Origin: Arenimonas soli
Lineage (GTDB): Bacteria > Pseudomonadota > Gammaproteobacteria > Xanthomonadales > Xanthomonadaceae
Assembly: GCF_014643775.1 (NCBI RefSeq)
Contig: NZ_BMKC01000001.1
Coordinates: forward strand, 496,001-560,000
Reading direction: 5' to 3'
Length of the DNA: 64,000 bases
Every line of letters begins with the position of its first letter. The first letter of the stretch is position 1. The notes below the pieces were generated by a model. The model saw only the letters and a list, made by a program, of their open reading frames with translations. It ran no database searches and was not told the DNA's origin. The position numbers and the translations under genes are program-made. This document shows, in pieces, positions 44,813-54,007 of this stretch.

Positions 44813-45969
44813 CGGATCGCTCCAGCGGCGCGCAGCTCATCGGGCTCGAAACCGGCCGCGCGCACGATCAGGTCGCTGTGTTCGCCCAGGCGCGGCGGCG
44901 GCAGTTCGCGTCGCGTCGGCGAGCCGGAAAGGCGGATCGGGCTGCCCACCATGGGGATGCCGCCCAGTTCGTAGCGCATGCCGCGGGCGTGGGCCACGGG
45001 GTGTTCCAGCGCCTGGCAGACGCTGTTGATGGGAGCCGCGGGAATGCCCGCGCGCTCGAACAGGGCCAGCCAGTGCGCCGCGGGTTTGGCCTTGAACAGG
45101 TCGGCCAGCACCTGGCAGATGGAGTCGCGGTGACGGACCCGCGCGGCGTTGTTGCGCCAGCGTTCGTCTTCCAGCCAGCCGGGCTGCCCGAGCGCGCGGC
45201 AAAGCTGGGCCCACAGTTTCTCGCTGGCCACCGCCAGCACGAAGGACTGGTCGCTGGCGGCGAAGGCCTGGTAGGGCACGATGCTGGGATGGGCATTGCC
45301 GAAGCGCGGCGCATCCACGCCGGTGAACAGCGCATTGCCGGCGACGTTGGCCAGCAGTGAAAGCTGGGTGTCGAACAGGGACACGTCGATGCGCTGGCCG
45401 CGGCCGTCGCGCTGGCGCTGCAGCAGCGCCGCCAGGATGGCGGTGGCGGCGTTCTGGCCGGTGGCCAGGTCGGCCACGGCCACGCCGACCTTGCTGGCCT
45501 CGCCGTCGGCCGGGCCGGTGATCGACATCAGCCCGGCCTCGGCCTGCACCACGTAGTCGTAGCCGGGCCGCATCGCGCCCGGGCCGTCGCGCCCGTAGCC
45601 GGAGATCGAGCAGTACACCAGGCGCGGGTTGATCGACGCCATGGCCTCGTAGCCGACGCCCAGGGATTCGGCGCCGCCGGTGCGGTAGTTTTCGACCATG
45701 ACATCGGCGCTGCGCACCAGGGCTTCAAGCAGGGGTCGCGCCGCCGGTGCGCGCAGGTCGATGGCCAGCGAACGCTTGTTGCGGTTGCAGCAGGCGAAGT
45801 AGGCCGACATGCCGTCCAGGAAGGGCGGGCCCAGGCCGCGGGTGTCGTCGCCTTCGAAGGATTCGAGCTTGATGACGTCTGCGCCCAGGTCGGCCAGCGT
45901 CATGCCGCACCAGGGGCCGGCCAGCACGCGGGAGAGTTCAAGCACGGTGATGCCGGAGAGGGCGCCCAT
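44809..45969 (-). CDS. CaiB/BaiF class III CoA-transferase
   Basis: 386 residues. Opens with [20 protein letters not shown] and [20 protein letters not shown], standard for the family, then [20 protein letters not shown] and [20 protein letters not shown] with the region of the catalytic Asp. These enzymes move CoA between carboxylates (formyl, carnitine, succinyl and others); the acids used here are unknown. The 4-nt overlap with hutI is unusual and hints at a role connected to histidine breakdown products, but that is inference. Confidence 0.9.
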   Translation of the reverse strand: MGALSGITVLELSRVLAGPWCGMTLADLGADVIKLESFEGDDTRGLGPPFLDGMSAYFACCNRNKRSLAIDLRAPAARPLLEALVRSADVMVENYRTGGAESLGVGYEAMASINPRLVYCSISGYGRDGPGAMRPGYDYVVQAEAGLMSITGPADGEASKVGVAVADLATGQNAATAILAALLQRQRDGRGQRIDVSLFDTQLSLLANVAGNALFTGVDAPRFGNAHPSIVPYQAFAASDQSFVLAVASEKLWAQLCRALGQPGWLEDERWRNNAARVRHRDSICQVLADLFKAKPAAHWLALFERAGIPAAPINSVCQALEHPVAHARGMRYELGGIPMVGSPIRLSGSPTRRELPPPRLGEHSDLIVRAAGFEPDELRAAGAIR

Positions 45970-45977
45970 GGCGAGGC

Positions 45978-45983
45978 ATTGTA
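45978..45983 (-). promoter_or_regulatory. Candidate -10 element (TACAAT), leaderless start of the CoA-transferase
   Basis: On the minus strand TACAAT is followed by 8 nt and the ATG at 45969, with no Shine-Dalgarno sequence between. It lies in the 48-bp gap shared with divergent hutF. Confidence 0.4.
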
Positions 45984-46017
45984 TGCGCCCGCGCCGGCTG
46001 CATGCGAAACTTTGGCC

Positions 46018-47286
46018 ATGACCACGCCCGCCGATGCCACCGCCGTCGTCCCCGTCGCGAGCCCGGACGGGCACTGGCGCATCCCCGGACTGCCCAACCT
46101 GCATTCGCACGCCTTCCAGCGTGCGATGGCCGGGCTGGCCGAACGCCAGAGCAAGCCCGAAGACAGCTTCTGGACCTGGCGCGAGCTGATGTACCACTTC
46201 GCGGCGCGGCTCGATCCCGACAGCCAGTACGCCGTGGCCTGCCAGCTTTACGCGGAAATGCTGGAAGCCGGCTTCACCACCGTCTGCGAATTCCACTACC
46301 TGCACCACCAGCCCGACGGTCGTCCCTACGACGACCCGGCGGCCATGTCGAAGTCGCTGGTCGCCGCCGCGCGCGACACCGGCATCCGGCTGACGATGCT
46401 GCCCGTGCTGTACATGCGTGGCGGCTTCGACGGCCGGGTCCTGGGTGAACGCCAGCGCCGCTTCGGCCATTCGCTCGACGCCTACCTGGCCCTGCTGCAG
46501 TCGCTGCAGGCCCTGCGCGGGCCGACGGTGGAGGTCGGCGTGGCCCTGCACAGCCTGCGGGCCGTGCCGGCCGACGCGATGGCGGCGCTGCTGGCGGCGG
46601 TCGAAGGCCAGTCGCTGCCGGTGCACATCCACATCGCCGAACAGATCGGCGAAGTCCAGGAATGCGAGTCGCTGCGCGGCGCGCGTCCGGTGCAATGGCT
46701 GCTCGACAATGCGCCGGTCGGGCCCGACTGGACCCTGGTGCACGCCACGCACCTGGTGCCCGCGGAAGTACAGGGCATCGTCGCCAGCGGCGCCACCGTG
46801 GCCATCTGCCCGACCACCGAAGCCAACCTGGGCGACGGCCTGTTCCCGCTGCGCGAGTTCCTTTCGGCCGGCGGCCACTGGGGCGTGGGTTCGGATTCGC
46901 ACGTGTCGGTGTCTGCGGTGGAGGAACTGCGCTGGCTTGAATACGGCCAGCGCCTGGCCACGCGCCGGCGCAACATCGCCGTGTCCGGAGGCCAGCCCAG
47001 CACCGGCACGCTGCTCTACACCCAGGCCCTGGCCGGTGGCCTGCGCGCCTGCGGGCAGGGCGGGGTGGCGGCGGCCGACCACGTGCTGCTCGACGGCGGC
47101 CTGCCGGCGCTGGCGGGTGCGCGCGCGGCCGACGTGCTCGACCGCTACGTCTTCGCGGGCAACCGCCCGCTGGTGCGGGAAACCCATGTCGACGGGCAGC
47201 GGGTCGTCGCCGATGGCCGGCACCGCGACCACGATGCCGTCGCGGCGCGCTACCGCACCACGCTCGCGCGCCTGCTGGCCGACTGA
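46018..47286 (+). CDS. hutF: Formimidoylglutamate deiminase
   Basis: 422 residues. Converts N-formimino-glutamate to N-formyl-glutamate in the five-step histidine pathway. Metal ligands: NLHSHAFQRAMAGL, HIHIAEQIGEVQECE, LVHATHLVP and GSDSHVSVSAVEELRWLEYG. Only about 28 residues precede the HSH motif, against roughly 55 in typical HutF, so the N-terminal part of the beta-sandwich is short or the true start is an unrecognised upstream codon. Divergent from the CoA-transferase/hutI unit. Confidence 0.93.
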   Translation: MTTPADATAVVPVASPDGHWRIPGLPNLHSHAFQRAMAGLAERQSKPEDSFWTWRELMYHFAARLDPDSQYAVACQLYAEMLEAGFTTVCEFHYLHHQPDGRPYDDPAAMSKSLVAAARDTGIRLTMLPVLYMRGGFDGRVLGERQRRFGHSLDAYLALLQSLQALRGPTVEVGVALHSLRAVPADAMAALLAAVEGQSLPVHIHIAEQIGEVQECESLRGARPVQWLLDNAPVGPDWTLVHATHLVPAEVQGIVASGATVAICPTTEANLGDGLFPLREFLSAGGHWGVGSDSHVSVSAVEELRWLEYGQRLATRRRNIAVSGGQPSTGTLLYTQALAGGLRACGQGGVAAADHVLLDGGLPALAGARAADVLDRYVFAGNRPLVRETHVDGQRVVADGRHRDHDAVAARYRTTLARLLAD

Positions 47287-47397
47287 TTCCCGCCAGCCCG
47301 GGTTTCGTCGGCGGCAGGGCCGGCTTCGTCGCACGCCGCCGCCCGTGGCCTCGGGCCGGGGCATGGTGGCAGCGTCCCCAGCCCGAGGTGCCCCACC

Positions 47398-48774
47398 ATG
47401 CGTCCCAAGACCCTGCTTGTTTCCCTGTTCGCCGTTGGCCTGTCCGGCCCGGCCTTCGCCCTGGATGATGCCGGCGTTGCCGCGGCGCTGAAGCAGCGGC
47501 TGGAAGGCGACCGCACCGGTGCCTGCCTGGCCGTGGCCGTGGTGGAGGCCGCGGGCGTTTCGCGCGCGTACGGCTGCGCAAGCGCCGAAGGCGAGCCGCG
47601 CGTTGGCGCCGGCACCGCATTTGAAATCGGCTCGGTCAGCAAGACCATGGTCGCGGCGGTGCTGGCCCAGGAGATCCTGGCGGGCGGCGGCTCGCTCGAC
47701 GACCCGCTGGCCGCCTGGCTGCCCGAAGGCACCAAGCTGCCGGACTTCGAAGGGCAGCCGATCCTGCTGCGCCACGTCGTCACCCACACCAGCGGCCTGC
47801 CGGCGCTGCCGCCGGGCGTGGCCATCGCCGATCCGGCCAATCCCTACGCCGGCATGAACGCGAAAATGCTGCACGCGGCCTTGGGCCGGGTGCAGCTGCC
47901 GCGGGCGCCGGGCACGGCCTTCGAATATTCCAACTTCGCGCTGATGCTGCTTTCAGACGCGCTGGCGCGCCGCACCGGCCAGGACTTCGAGGCGCTGCTC
48001 GACCAGCGCCTGTTCACGCCGCTGGGCATGCAAGGCGCATACGTCGACCGGCGTCCCGAGGGCGTCACCGCCGCGCGCGGCCATGCGCCCAACACCCAGC
48101 CGGTGCCGGCCTGGACCTTCAAGCCCGGCCTGGCCGGCGTGGGTGGCGTGCGCGCGACGCTCGACGACATGGTGGCCTACGTGCAGGGCCAGCTGGGGGA
48201 CGCGCCCGAAGCACTGGTGCCGGCGCTGGAACTTTCGCAGCAGCCGGTGTGGACCGATGGCCAGCCAAGCATGGCCATGAACTGGATCATCGCGCCGCTC
48301 AACGGCCGCCCGGTGCACGTGCACGAAGGCGGCACCGGCGGTTTTTCTTCGCTGGTGGCCTTCGACCGCGAAGCCGGCCGCGGCGTCGTGGTGCTGTCCG
48401 ACACGGCCCTGCATTCGCTGGGCGGGCTGGGCAGCATTGGCCTTCACCTGCTCGACCCGAAAGTGCCGCTGGGCCAGCCGCGGGTGGCCACGCCGGCGCC
48501 GGAGGCGCTGATGGATGCGCTGGTCGGCGACTACCAGCTGCAGGGCGCGATGAAGCTGACGCTGCGGCGCAAGGGCGGGGCGCTGGAAGTCCAGGCCCAG
48601 GGCCAGCCGGCCTTCGAGCTGGGCCACGACAGCGCCGGCGATTTTTATCCGCTGGCCTTCGACGCGCTGCTTAAGCCGGTCAGGCAGCCGGACGGCAGCC
48701 AGTCCTTCGTCTGGGTCCAGGGCGGCGGCGCCATGCCGGCGCAGCGCATCGGTGCGCGTGGCAAAACCCCCTGA
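47398..48774 (+). CDS. Exported serine hydrolase of the beta-lactamase (class C-like) fold
   Basis: 458 residues with a signal peptide ending GPAFA near residue 20. Catalytic SxxK is Ser79-Val-Ser-Lys82 in EIGSVSKTMVAA; the Tyr motif is FEYSNFALMLLSDAL. A late HEGGTGGFSSLVAFDR stands at the KTG position. A C-terminal lipocalin-like domain follows. These features fit AmpH/esterase-type relatives as well as class C beta-lactamases, so resistance should not be assumed. It lies directly upstream of a LytS/LytTR pair. Confidence 0.9.
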   Translation: MRPKTLLVSLFAVGLSGPAFALDDAGVAAALKQRLEGDRTGACLAVAVVEAAGVSRAYGCASAEGEPRVGAGTAFEIGSVSKTMVAAVLAQEILAGGGSLDDPLAAWLPEGTKLPDFEGQPILLRHVVTHTSGLPALPPGVAIADPANPYAGMNAKMLHAALGRVQLPRAPGTAFEYSNFALMLLSDALARRTGQDFEALLDQRLFTPLGMQGAYVDRRPEGVTAARGHAPNTQPVPAWTFKPGLAGVGGVRATLDDMVAYVQGQLGDAPEALVPALELSQQPVWTDGQPSMAMNWIIAPLNGRPVHVHEGGTGGFSSLVAFDREAGRGVVVLSDTALHSLGGLGSIGLHLLDPKVPLGQPRVATPAPEALMDALVGDYQLQGAMKLTLRRKGGALEVQAQGQPAFELGHDSAGDFYPLAFDALLKPVRQPDGSQSFVWVQGGGAMPAQRIGARGKTP

Positions 48775-48797
48775 GCGGCCGATATGCTGCGCCAGCC

Positions 48798-50054
48798 ATG
48801 AACGAATCCGCCGAAACCTACAGCCTGGCCCGACCGCTGCCCGCCGACGTGCTGGTGGGCGGCAACACGGTCTGGAGCCGCTACCACCGCTACCCGGTGT
48901 TCAGCGGGCCGTGGCTGCGCGGCCGCAGCCTGCTGTTCGGGATCGTCATCGCGGCCTTTTCCCTGGTGGTGTGTTTCGGCACGGCGGTGACCGTGCGCGA
49001 CTGGGGCATCGGCGCGCTGGCCGGCGTGCACATGTTCGTGGCGTTTTTCCTGATGGCCACCACCGGTCCCGCCCTGGCGACGTTCGCGCGCCACCGGGGC
49101 TGGCCGGTGCGACGCGAGCGGGTGTTCGTGGTGCTGGCGGTGCTGGTGGGCATGGTGGCGAGTTTTTTCGCCGACCAGTGGGCGTCCACGTATGTTGAAG
49201 GCGAGGTGCGCCAGGCCCTGGTCGAAGCGGGCGCGGCGACCAGCAAGAACCCGGAAATAGACCCGGCCTTCAAGACCCCGGCCCTGGTGGTCAACCTGGT
49301 CGTGCTGGCGGTGATCTACGGCGTGTTCGGCGGCGGCCTGGCGCTGCGTGCCTACTTCAGCGAACGCCGGCGCTGGGCCACCGACCAGCGTGGCCGGCAG
49401 CTGGCCGCCCTGCGCGCGCAGAAGCAGCAGTCCGACCTGCGGCTGGGCCTGCTGCAGGCACAGGTGGAGCCGCACTTCCTGTTCAACACCCTGGCCTCGG
49501 TGCGCGCCCTGGTGCGCCAGGACCCGGCCCAGGCCGAGGCCACGCTCGACGCGCTGGTGGCACACCTGCGCGCCACCATTCCCAAGCTGCGCGATGGCGA
49601 CAGCCTGCTGCACTCGACGCTGGGGCAGCAGCTCGACATCTGCGCGAGCTACCTGGAGCTGATGCGCCTGCGCATGGGCGGTCGCCTGGCCTATGCCGTC
49701 GTGGCGGAACCCGCGCTGCGCCAGCGGCCATTCCCGCCGCTGCTGCTGATCACCCTGGTCGAGAACGCCATCAAGCACGGCATCGAACCCCAGCCCGGCC
49801 CGGGCCGGGTCGAGGTGCGCGCCAGCCTGCGCGGCGACCGCCTGGTGCTGAGCGTGGTCGACGACGGCGTCGGCCTGCAGCCGGGCCTGGGCAGCGGCGT
49901 CGGCCTTGCCAACGTGCGCGAACAGCTGGCCACCCGGTTCGGCGGCGAGGCGACCTTCAGCCTTCGCGGCCTGGCCGGCGGCCGCGGCGCCGTGGCTGAA
50001 ATCACCGTGCCGCTCGCCGACGACGCTGGCGCGGTCGCGCAGGCGCGCCCGTGA
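48798..50054 (+). CDS. LytS-type sensor histidine kinase
   Basis: 418 residues. Four TM helices in the first ~190 residues and a short coiled stretch (RGRQLAALRAQKQQSDLRLG). A His_kinase domain follows with phospho-acceptor His226 in QVEPHFLFNTLASVRALVRQ, then an ATPase domain with ITLVENAIKHGIEP and GVGLANVREQLATRFG. No extracellular ligand domain is evident, so the signal is probably sensed in or near the membrane. Overlaps the response-regulator start by 4 nt. Confidence 0.93.
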   Translation: MNESAETYSLARPLPADVLVGGNTVWSRYHRYPVFSGPWLRGRSLLFGIVIAAFSLVVCFGTAVTVRDWGIGALAGVHMFVAFFLMATTGPALATFARHRGWPVRRERVFVVLAVLVGMVASFFADQWASTYVEGEVRQALVEAGAATSKNPEIDPAFKTPALVVNLVVLAVIYGVFGGGLALRAYFSERRRWATDQRGRQLAALRAQKQQSDLRLGLLQAQVEPHFLFNTLASVRALVRQDPAQAEATLDALVAHLRATIPKLRDGDSLLHSTLGQQLDICASYLELMRLRMGGRLAYAVVAEPALRQRPFPPLLLITLVENAIKHGIEPQPGPGRVEVRASLRGDRLVLSVVDDGVGLQPGLGSGVGLANVREQLATRFGGEATFSLRGLAGGRGAVAEITVPLADDAGAVAQARP

Positions 50055-50809
50055 GCCGCGTCACCGCCATCGTGGCCGAAGACGAGGCGCCGCAGCGTGC
50101 CGCCCTGCTGGAGATGCTGGAAGACGCGTGGCCTGAACTCGAGGTACTGGCGGCCTGCGAAGACGGCCTGGCCGCGCTCGACGCGGTGGCCGAACACCGC
50201 CCGCAGGTCGCTTTCCTCGATATCCGCATGCCCGGCGTTAGCGGCCTGGACGTGGCCCGGGCGGCGGTGGCCGCCGGCGCGCGCGTGGTCTTCACCACCG
50301 CCTACGACGACTACGCCCTGCGCGCCTTCGAGGCCGGGGCGGTGGATTACCTGCTCAAGCCGGTGGCGCCGGCGCGGCTGGCGCTGGCCATCGAACGACT
50401 GAAGGAACAGCTGGCCAGCGGCGACGACGGCCTGCACGCGCGCATCGAAGAGCTCGAATCGCGGCTGCGCCCGCGCGGCGAGCGCCAGTTCCGCTGGATC
50501 AGCGCCAGCATCGGCGACAACGTGCGCATGATCGGCATCGACGAGGTGCTGTATTTCCAGGCCCAGGACAAATACGTGCGGGTGGTGACCGGCGACGACG
50601 AAGCGGTCATCCGCACGCCGCTCAAGGACCTGCTGGCCGGCCTGGACCCGGACGAGTTCTGGCAGGTGCACCGCGGCGTGGTCGTGCGCGTGGCCGCCAT
50701 CGACCGCCTGCGCAAGGACGAGCTGGGCAAGGCCCGGATCAGCCTGCGCGGGCGCGGCGAAACCCTGCCGGTCAGCGCCGCCTTCCTGCATCGCTTCCGC
50801 GGCATGTAG
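50051..50809 (+). CDS. LytTR-type response regulator
   Basis: 252 residues. Receiver domain with acidic pocket AEDE, phospho-acceptor Asp57 in VAFLDIRMPG and a conserved Lys in YLLKPVAP. A LytTR DNA-binding domain from about residue 145 (DEVLYFQAQDKYVRVVTGDD, FWQVHRGVVVRVAAI). Partner of the overlapping LytS-type kinase. LytTR regulators bind direct repeats; the target is unknown, with the adjacent serine hydrolase or modA as candidates. Confidence 0.94.
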   Translation: MSRVTAIVAEDEAPQRAALLEMLEDAWPELEVLAACEDGLAALDAVAEHRPQVAFLDIRMPGVSGLDVARAAVAAGARVVFTTAYDDYALRAFEAGAVDYLLKPVAPARLALAIERLKEQLASGDDGLHARIEELESRLRPRGERQFRWISASIGDNVRMIGIDEVLYFQAQDKYVRVVTGDDEAVIRTPLKDLLAGLDPDEFWQVHRGVVVRVAAIDRLRKDELGKARISLRGRGETLPVSAAFLHRFRGM

Positions 50810-50812
50810 GCT
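50807..50812 (+). promoter_or_regulatory. Candidate -10 element (TAGGCT), leaderless start of modA
   Basis: TAGGCT overlaps the stop codon of the response-regulator gene and is followed by the 7-nt linker GCGGGGC and the modA ATG. The same hexamer forms the -10 of the THX promoter. Confidence 0.4.
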
Positions 50813-50819
50813 GCGGGGC

Positions 50820-51581
50820 ATGAAATCCTGGTGGCTGCTGATTCTCCTGGCGCTGCCGGCCCCGGGCCTGGCGTCCGGCCGGGCCGGCGACGAACTGCTG
50901 GTGTTTGCCGCCGCCAGCCTGCAGGAAGCCATGGACGACGCCGGCGCGGCCTGGCAGGCGCGCAGCGGCCAGCGGGTGCGCGTGTCCTATGCCGGCAGCG
51001 CGGCGCTGGCGCGACAGCTTGAACGCGGCGCGCCGGTGGATGTGTTCGTGTCGGCCGACGCCGCCTGGATGGACTACCTGCAGGCACGTGGCCTGGTGGA
51101 CCCGGCCAGCCGCTTCGACCTGGCCGGCAATGCACTGGTGCTGGTGGCACCGCGCGACCGGCCAGCCGCCGTGGCCTTGGAGCCGGCAGCACTGCTGGCG
51201 GCACTGGGCCCCCGCGGCCGGCTCGTACTGGCCGACACCGGCAGCGTGCCCGCGGGTCGTTACGCCCGGCAGTCGCTGCGCACGCTGGGCCTGTGGCAGG
51301 CCCTGCATGGCCGGCGGGCGGAAACCGACAGCGTGCGCGCCGCGCTGTCTTTCGTGGCACGCGGCGAAGCACCGCTGGGCATCGTTTACGCCACCGACGC
51401 GCGGGTCGAACCGCGGGTGGTGGTGGTGGCACGCCTGCCGGCCGGTTCGCACGATGCCGTGCGCTATCCGGTGGCGCGCGCCGGCATGGCGCCGGCCGCG
51501 CGCAGCGCCGGCTTCCTGGCCTTCCTGCGGGGCGACGAAATGCGCGACGCCCTGCGTGCGCGTGGATTCATGGTGCCCTGA
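50820..51581 (+). CDS. modA: Molybdate ABC transporter substrate-binding protein
   Basis: 253 residues. Signal peptide to GLASG near residue 20, then the ModA domain: LLVFAAASLQEAMDDAGAAW, VSYAGSAALARQLERGAPVD, VFVSADAAWMDYL and LADTGSVPAGRYARQSL. Binds molybdate or tungstate in the periplasm. Coupled to modB by a one-base overlap (TGATG). No adjacent ATPase gene is present. Confidence 0.94.
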   Translation: MKSWWLLILLALPAPGLASGRAGDELLVFAAASLQEAMDDAGAAWQARSGQRVRVSYAGSAALARQLERGAPVDVFVSADAAWMDYLQARGLVDPASRFDLAGNALVLVAPRDRPAAVALEPAALLAALGPRGRLVLADTGSVPAGRYARQSLRTLGLWQALHGRRAETDSVRAALSFVARGEAPLGIVYATDARVEPRVVVVARLPAGSHDAVRYPVARAGMAPAARSAGFLAFLRGDEMRDALRARGFMVP

Positions 51582-52270
51582 TGCTCCAGCCCGCCGAAAT
51601 CGAGGTCGTGCTGCTCAGCCTGCGCGTGGCGCTGCTGGCCGTGCTGGGCTCGCTGGTGCCGGCGGTCGCGGTGGCCTGGGTGCTGGCGCGTTTCCGGTTT
51701 CCCGGCAAGTCGCTGTTCGACGCGCTGGTGCACCTGCCGCTGCTGCTGCCGCCGGTGCTGACGGGCTACGTGCTGCTGGTGGCCTTTGGAAACCAGGGCG
51801 CGGTCGGCCACTGGCTGGGCGAAACCTTCGGCATCGAGCTGGCCTTTCGCTGGACCGGCGCGGTGCTGGCGGCGGCGGTCATGGCCTTCCCCCTGTTCGT
51901 GCGCGCGATCCGGCTGTCGTTCGAGGCGATTCCGCGCGAATACGAAGAAATGGCGGCCAGCCTGGGCGCGCGCCGCTGGGCCACGTTTGCGCAGGTGGAT
52001 CTGCCGCTGGCGCTGCCCGGGCTTGCCGCCGGCGCGGCGCTGGCCTTCGCCAAGTCGCTGGGCGAGTTCGGTGCCACCATCACCTTCGTGTCCAGCATTC
52101 CCGGCGAGACCCGCACCCTGTCGCTGGCCATGCACCAGCTGATGCAGCAGCCCGGCGGCGAGGCCGGCATCACCCGGCTGGCGATCGTGTCGCTGTTGCT
52201 CGCCCTGGGCGCGCTGCTGGCCTCGGAATGGCTGGCGCGGCGCTCGCGGGTCCGCCGTGCCAGCGAATAG
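51581..52270 (+). CDS. modB: Molybdate ABC transporter permease
   Basis: 229 residues with five or six TM helices. The ABC permease EAA loop is visible in EYEEMAASLGARRWATFAQ, and SLGEFGATITFVSSIPGETR is a typical ModB segment. Follows modA directly. The ATPase gene modC, which usually comes next, is missing; hutU follows instead. The transporter must use an ATPase encoded elsewhere, or it is incomplete. Confidence 0.94.
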   Translation: MLQPAEIEVVLLSLRVALLAVLGSLVPAVAVAWVLARFRFPGKSLFDALVHLPLLLPPVLTGYVLLVAFGNQGAVGHWLGETFGIELAFRWTGAVLAAAVMAFPLFVRAIRLSFEAIPREYEEMAASLGARRWATFAQVDLPLALPGLAAGAALAFAKSLGEFGATITFVSSIPGETRTLSLAMHQLMQQPGGEAGITRLAIVSLLLALGALLASEWLARRSRVRRASE

Positions 52271-52293
52271 GCGGGCCGGCGGGTCGGGCGGCT

Positions 52294-52299
52294 TATAAT
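52294..52299 (+). promoter_or_regulatory. Candidate -10 element (TATAAT) of hutU
   Basis: A perfect TATAAT in the 54-bp gap after modB, 25 nt before the hutU start, which has a GGGAG ribosome site. No convincing -35 is visible. Supports a separate promoter for hutU. Confidence 0.5.
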
Positions 52300-52324
52300 C
52301 AGGGCCTTGTCCTGGGAGCCGACG

Positions 52325-54007
52325 ATGCCTGCCGCCAACCGCAAAGACCCCTCGCGAAAGATCGCCGCGCCGCGCGGCAGCCAGCTCAGCTGCAAGTCCT
52401 GGCTGACCGAAGCCGCCTACCGGATGATCCAGAACAACCTCGACCCCGAGGTGGCGGAAAACCCCGCCGAGCTGGTGGTCTACGGCGGCATCGGCCGCGC
52501 CGCCCGCGACTGGGCCAGCTACGACGCCATCCTCGACAGCCTGCGCACCCTGGAAGACGACCAGACCCTGCTGGTGCAGTCGGGCAAGCCGGTGGGCGTG
52601 TTCCCGTCGCACCCCGACGCGCCGCGCGTGCTGATCGCCAATTCCAATCTTGTGCCGCACTGGGCGACCTGGGACCACTTCCACGAACTCGATGCCAAGG
52701 GCCTGATGATGTACGGCCAGATGACGGCCGGCAGCTGGATCTACATCGGCTCGCAGGGCATCGTGCAGGGCACCTACGAAACCTTCGTCGAGATGGGCCG
52801 CCAGCACTACAAGGGCGACCTGACCGGCCGCTGGATACTCACCGCCGGCCTGGGCGGCATGGGCGGCGCGCAGCCGCTGGCGGCCTCGCTGGCCGGCGCC
52901 TGTTCGTTGAACATCGAATGCCAGCAGTCGCGCATCGACATGCGCCTGCGCACGAAGTACGTGGACGAACAGGCCACCGACCTCGACGACGCCCTGGCCC
53001 GCATCGAACGCTACACCAGCGGCGGCCAGGCCAAGTCCATCGCGCTGCTGGGCAATGCCGCGGAAATCCTGCCCGAACTGGTGCGCCGCGGCGTGCGTCC
53101 CGACGCGGTCACCGACCAGACCTCCGCGCACGATCCGCTGCACGGCTACCTGCCGGCCGGCTGGTCGCTGGAAGAGTGGTTCAGCGAACAGAAGAACAAC
53201 CCGCAGAAGGTCATCGACGCCGCCAAGCATTCGATGCGCACCCACGTCGAGGCGATGCTGAACTTCGAGGACATGGGCGTGCCCACCTTCGACTACGGCA
53301 ACAACATCCGGCAGATGGCCTTCGACGTGGGCTGCAAGGACGCCTTCGACTTCCCGGGCTTCGTGCCGGCCTACGTGCGGCCGCTGTTCTGCCGCGGCAT
53401 CGGCCCCTTCCGCTGGGTCGCGCTCAGCGGCGATCCCGAGGACATCTACAGGACCGATGCCAAGGTCAAGGAACTGATCCCCGACAACCCGCACCTGCAC
53501 CGCTGGCTGGACATGGCGCGCGAGCGCATCAGCTTCCAGGGCCTGCCGGCGCGCATCTGCTGGGTTGGCCTGGGCGACCGCCACCGCCTGGCGCTGGCCT
53601 TCAACGAAATGGTGCGCACCGGCGAGGTGAGCGCGCCGATCGTGATCGGCCGCGACCATCTCGACAGCGGCAGCGTCGCCTCGCCCAACCGCGAAACCGA
53701 AGCCATGATGGACGGCAGCGACGCGGTCTCCGACTGGCCGCTGCTCAACGCCATGCTCAACGTCGCCGGCGGCGCCACCTGGGTGTCGCTGCACCACGGC
53801 GGCGGCGTCGGCATGGGTTACAGCCAGCACAGCGGCGTGGTGATCGTCGCCGACGGCACCGAGGCCGCCGACGCGCGCCTGGCCCGGGTGCTGTGGAACG
53901 ACCCCGGCACCGGCGTCATGCGCCACGCCGACGCCGGCTACGAGATCGCCAAGGCCTGCGCCCGCGAGCAGGGACTGAAGCTGCCGATGCTGGAGGCGGG
54001 CAAGTGA
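52325..54007 (+). CDS. hutU: Urocanate hydratase
   Basis: 560 residues, normal length. Second step of histidine degradation: urocanate to 4-imidazolone-5-propionate, with tightly bound NAD+ as electrophile. Seen: [36 protein letters not shown], the NAD-site [34 protein letters not shown] and [17 protein letters not shown]. The start [18 protein letters not shown] is typical. It is 5 kb from hutF and 7.5 kb from hutI; hutH and hutG are not in the window. Confidence 0.97.
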   Translation: MPAANRKDPSRKIAAPRGSQLSCKSWLTEAAYRMIQNNLDPEVAENPAELVVYGGIGRAARDWASYDAILDSLRTLEDDQTLLVQSGKPVGVFPSHPDAPRVLIANSNLVPHWATWDHFHELDAKGLMMYGQMTAGSWIYIGSQGIVQGTYETFVEMGRQHYKGDLTGRWILTAGLGGMGGAQPLAASLAGACSLNIECQQSRIDMRLRTKYVDEQATDLDDALARIERYTSGGQAKSIALLGNAAEILPELVRRGVRPDAVTDQTSAHDPLHGYLPAGWSLEEWFSEQKNNPQKVIDAAKHSMRTHVEAMLNFEDMGVPTFDYGNNIRQMAFDVGCKDAFDFPGFVPAYVRPLFCRGIGPFRWVALSGDPEDIYRTDAKVKELIPDNPHLHRWLDMARERISFQGLPARICWVGLGDRHRLALAFNEMVRTGEVSAPIVIGRDHLDSGSVASPNRETEAMMDGSDAVSDWPLLNAMLNVAGGATWVSLHHGGGVGMGYSQHSGVVIVADGTEAADARLARVLWNDPGTGVMRHADAGYEIAKACAREQGLKLPMLEAGK

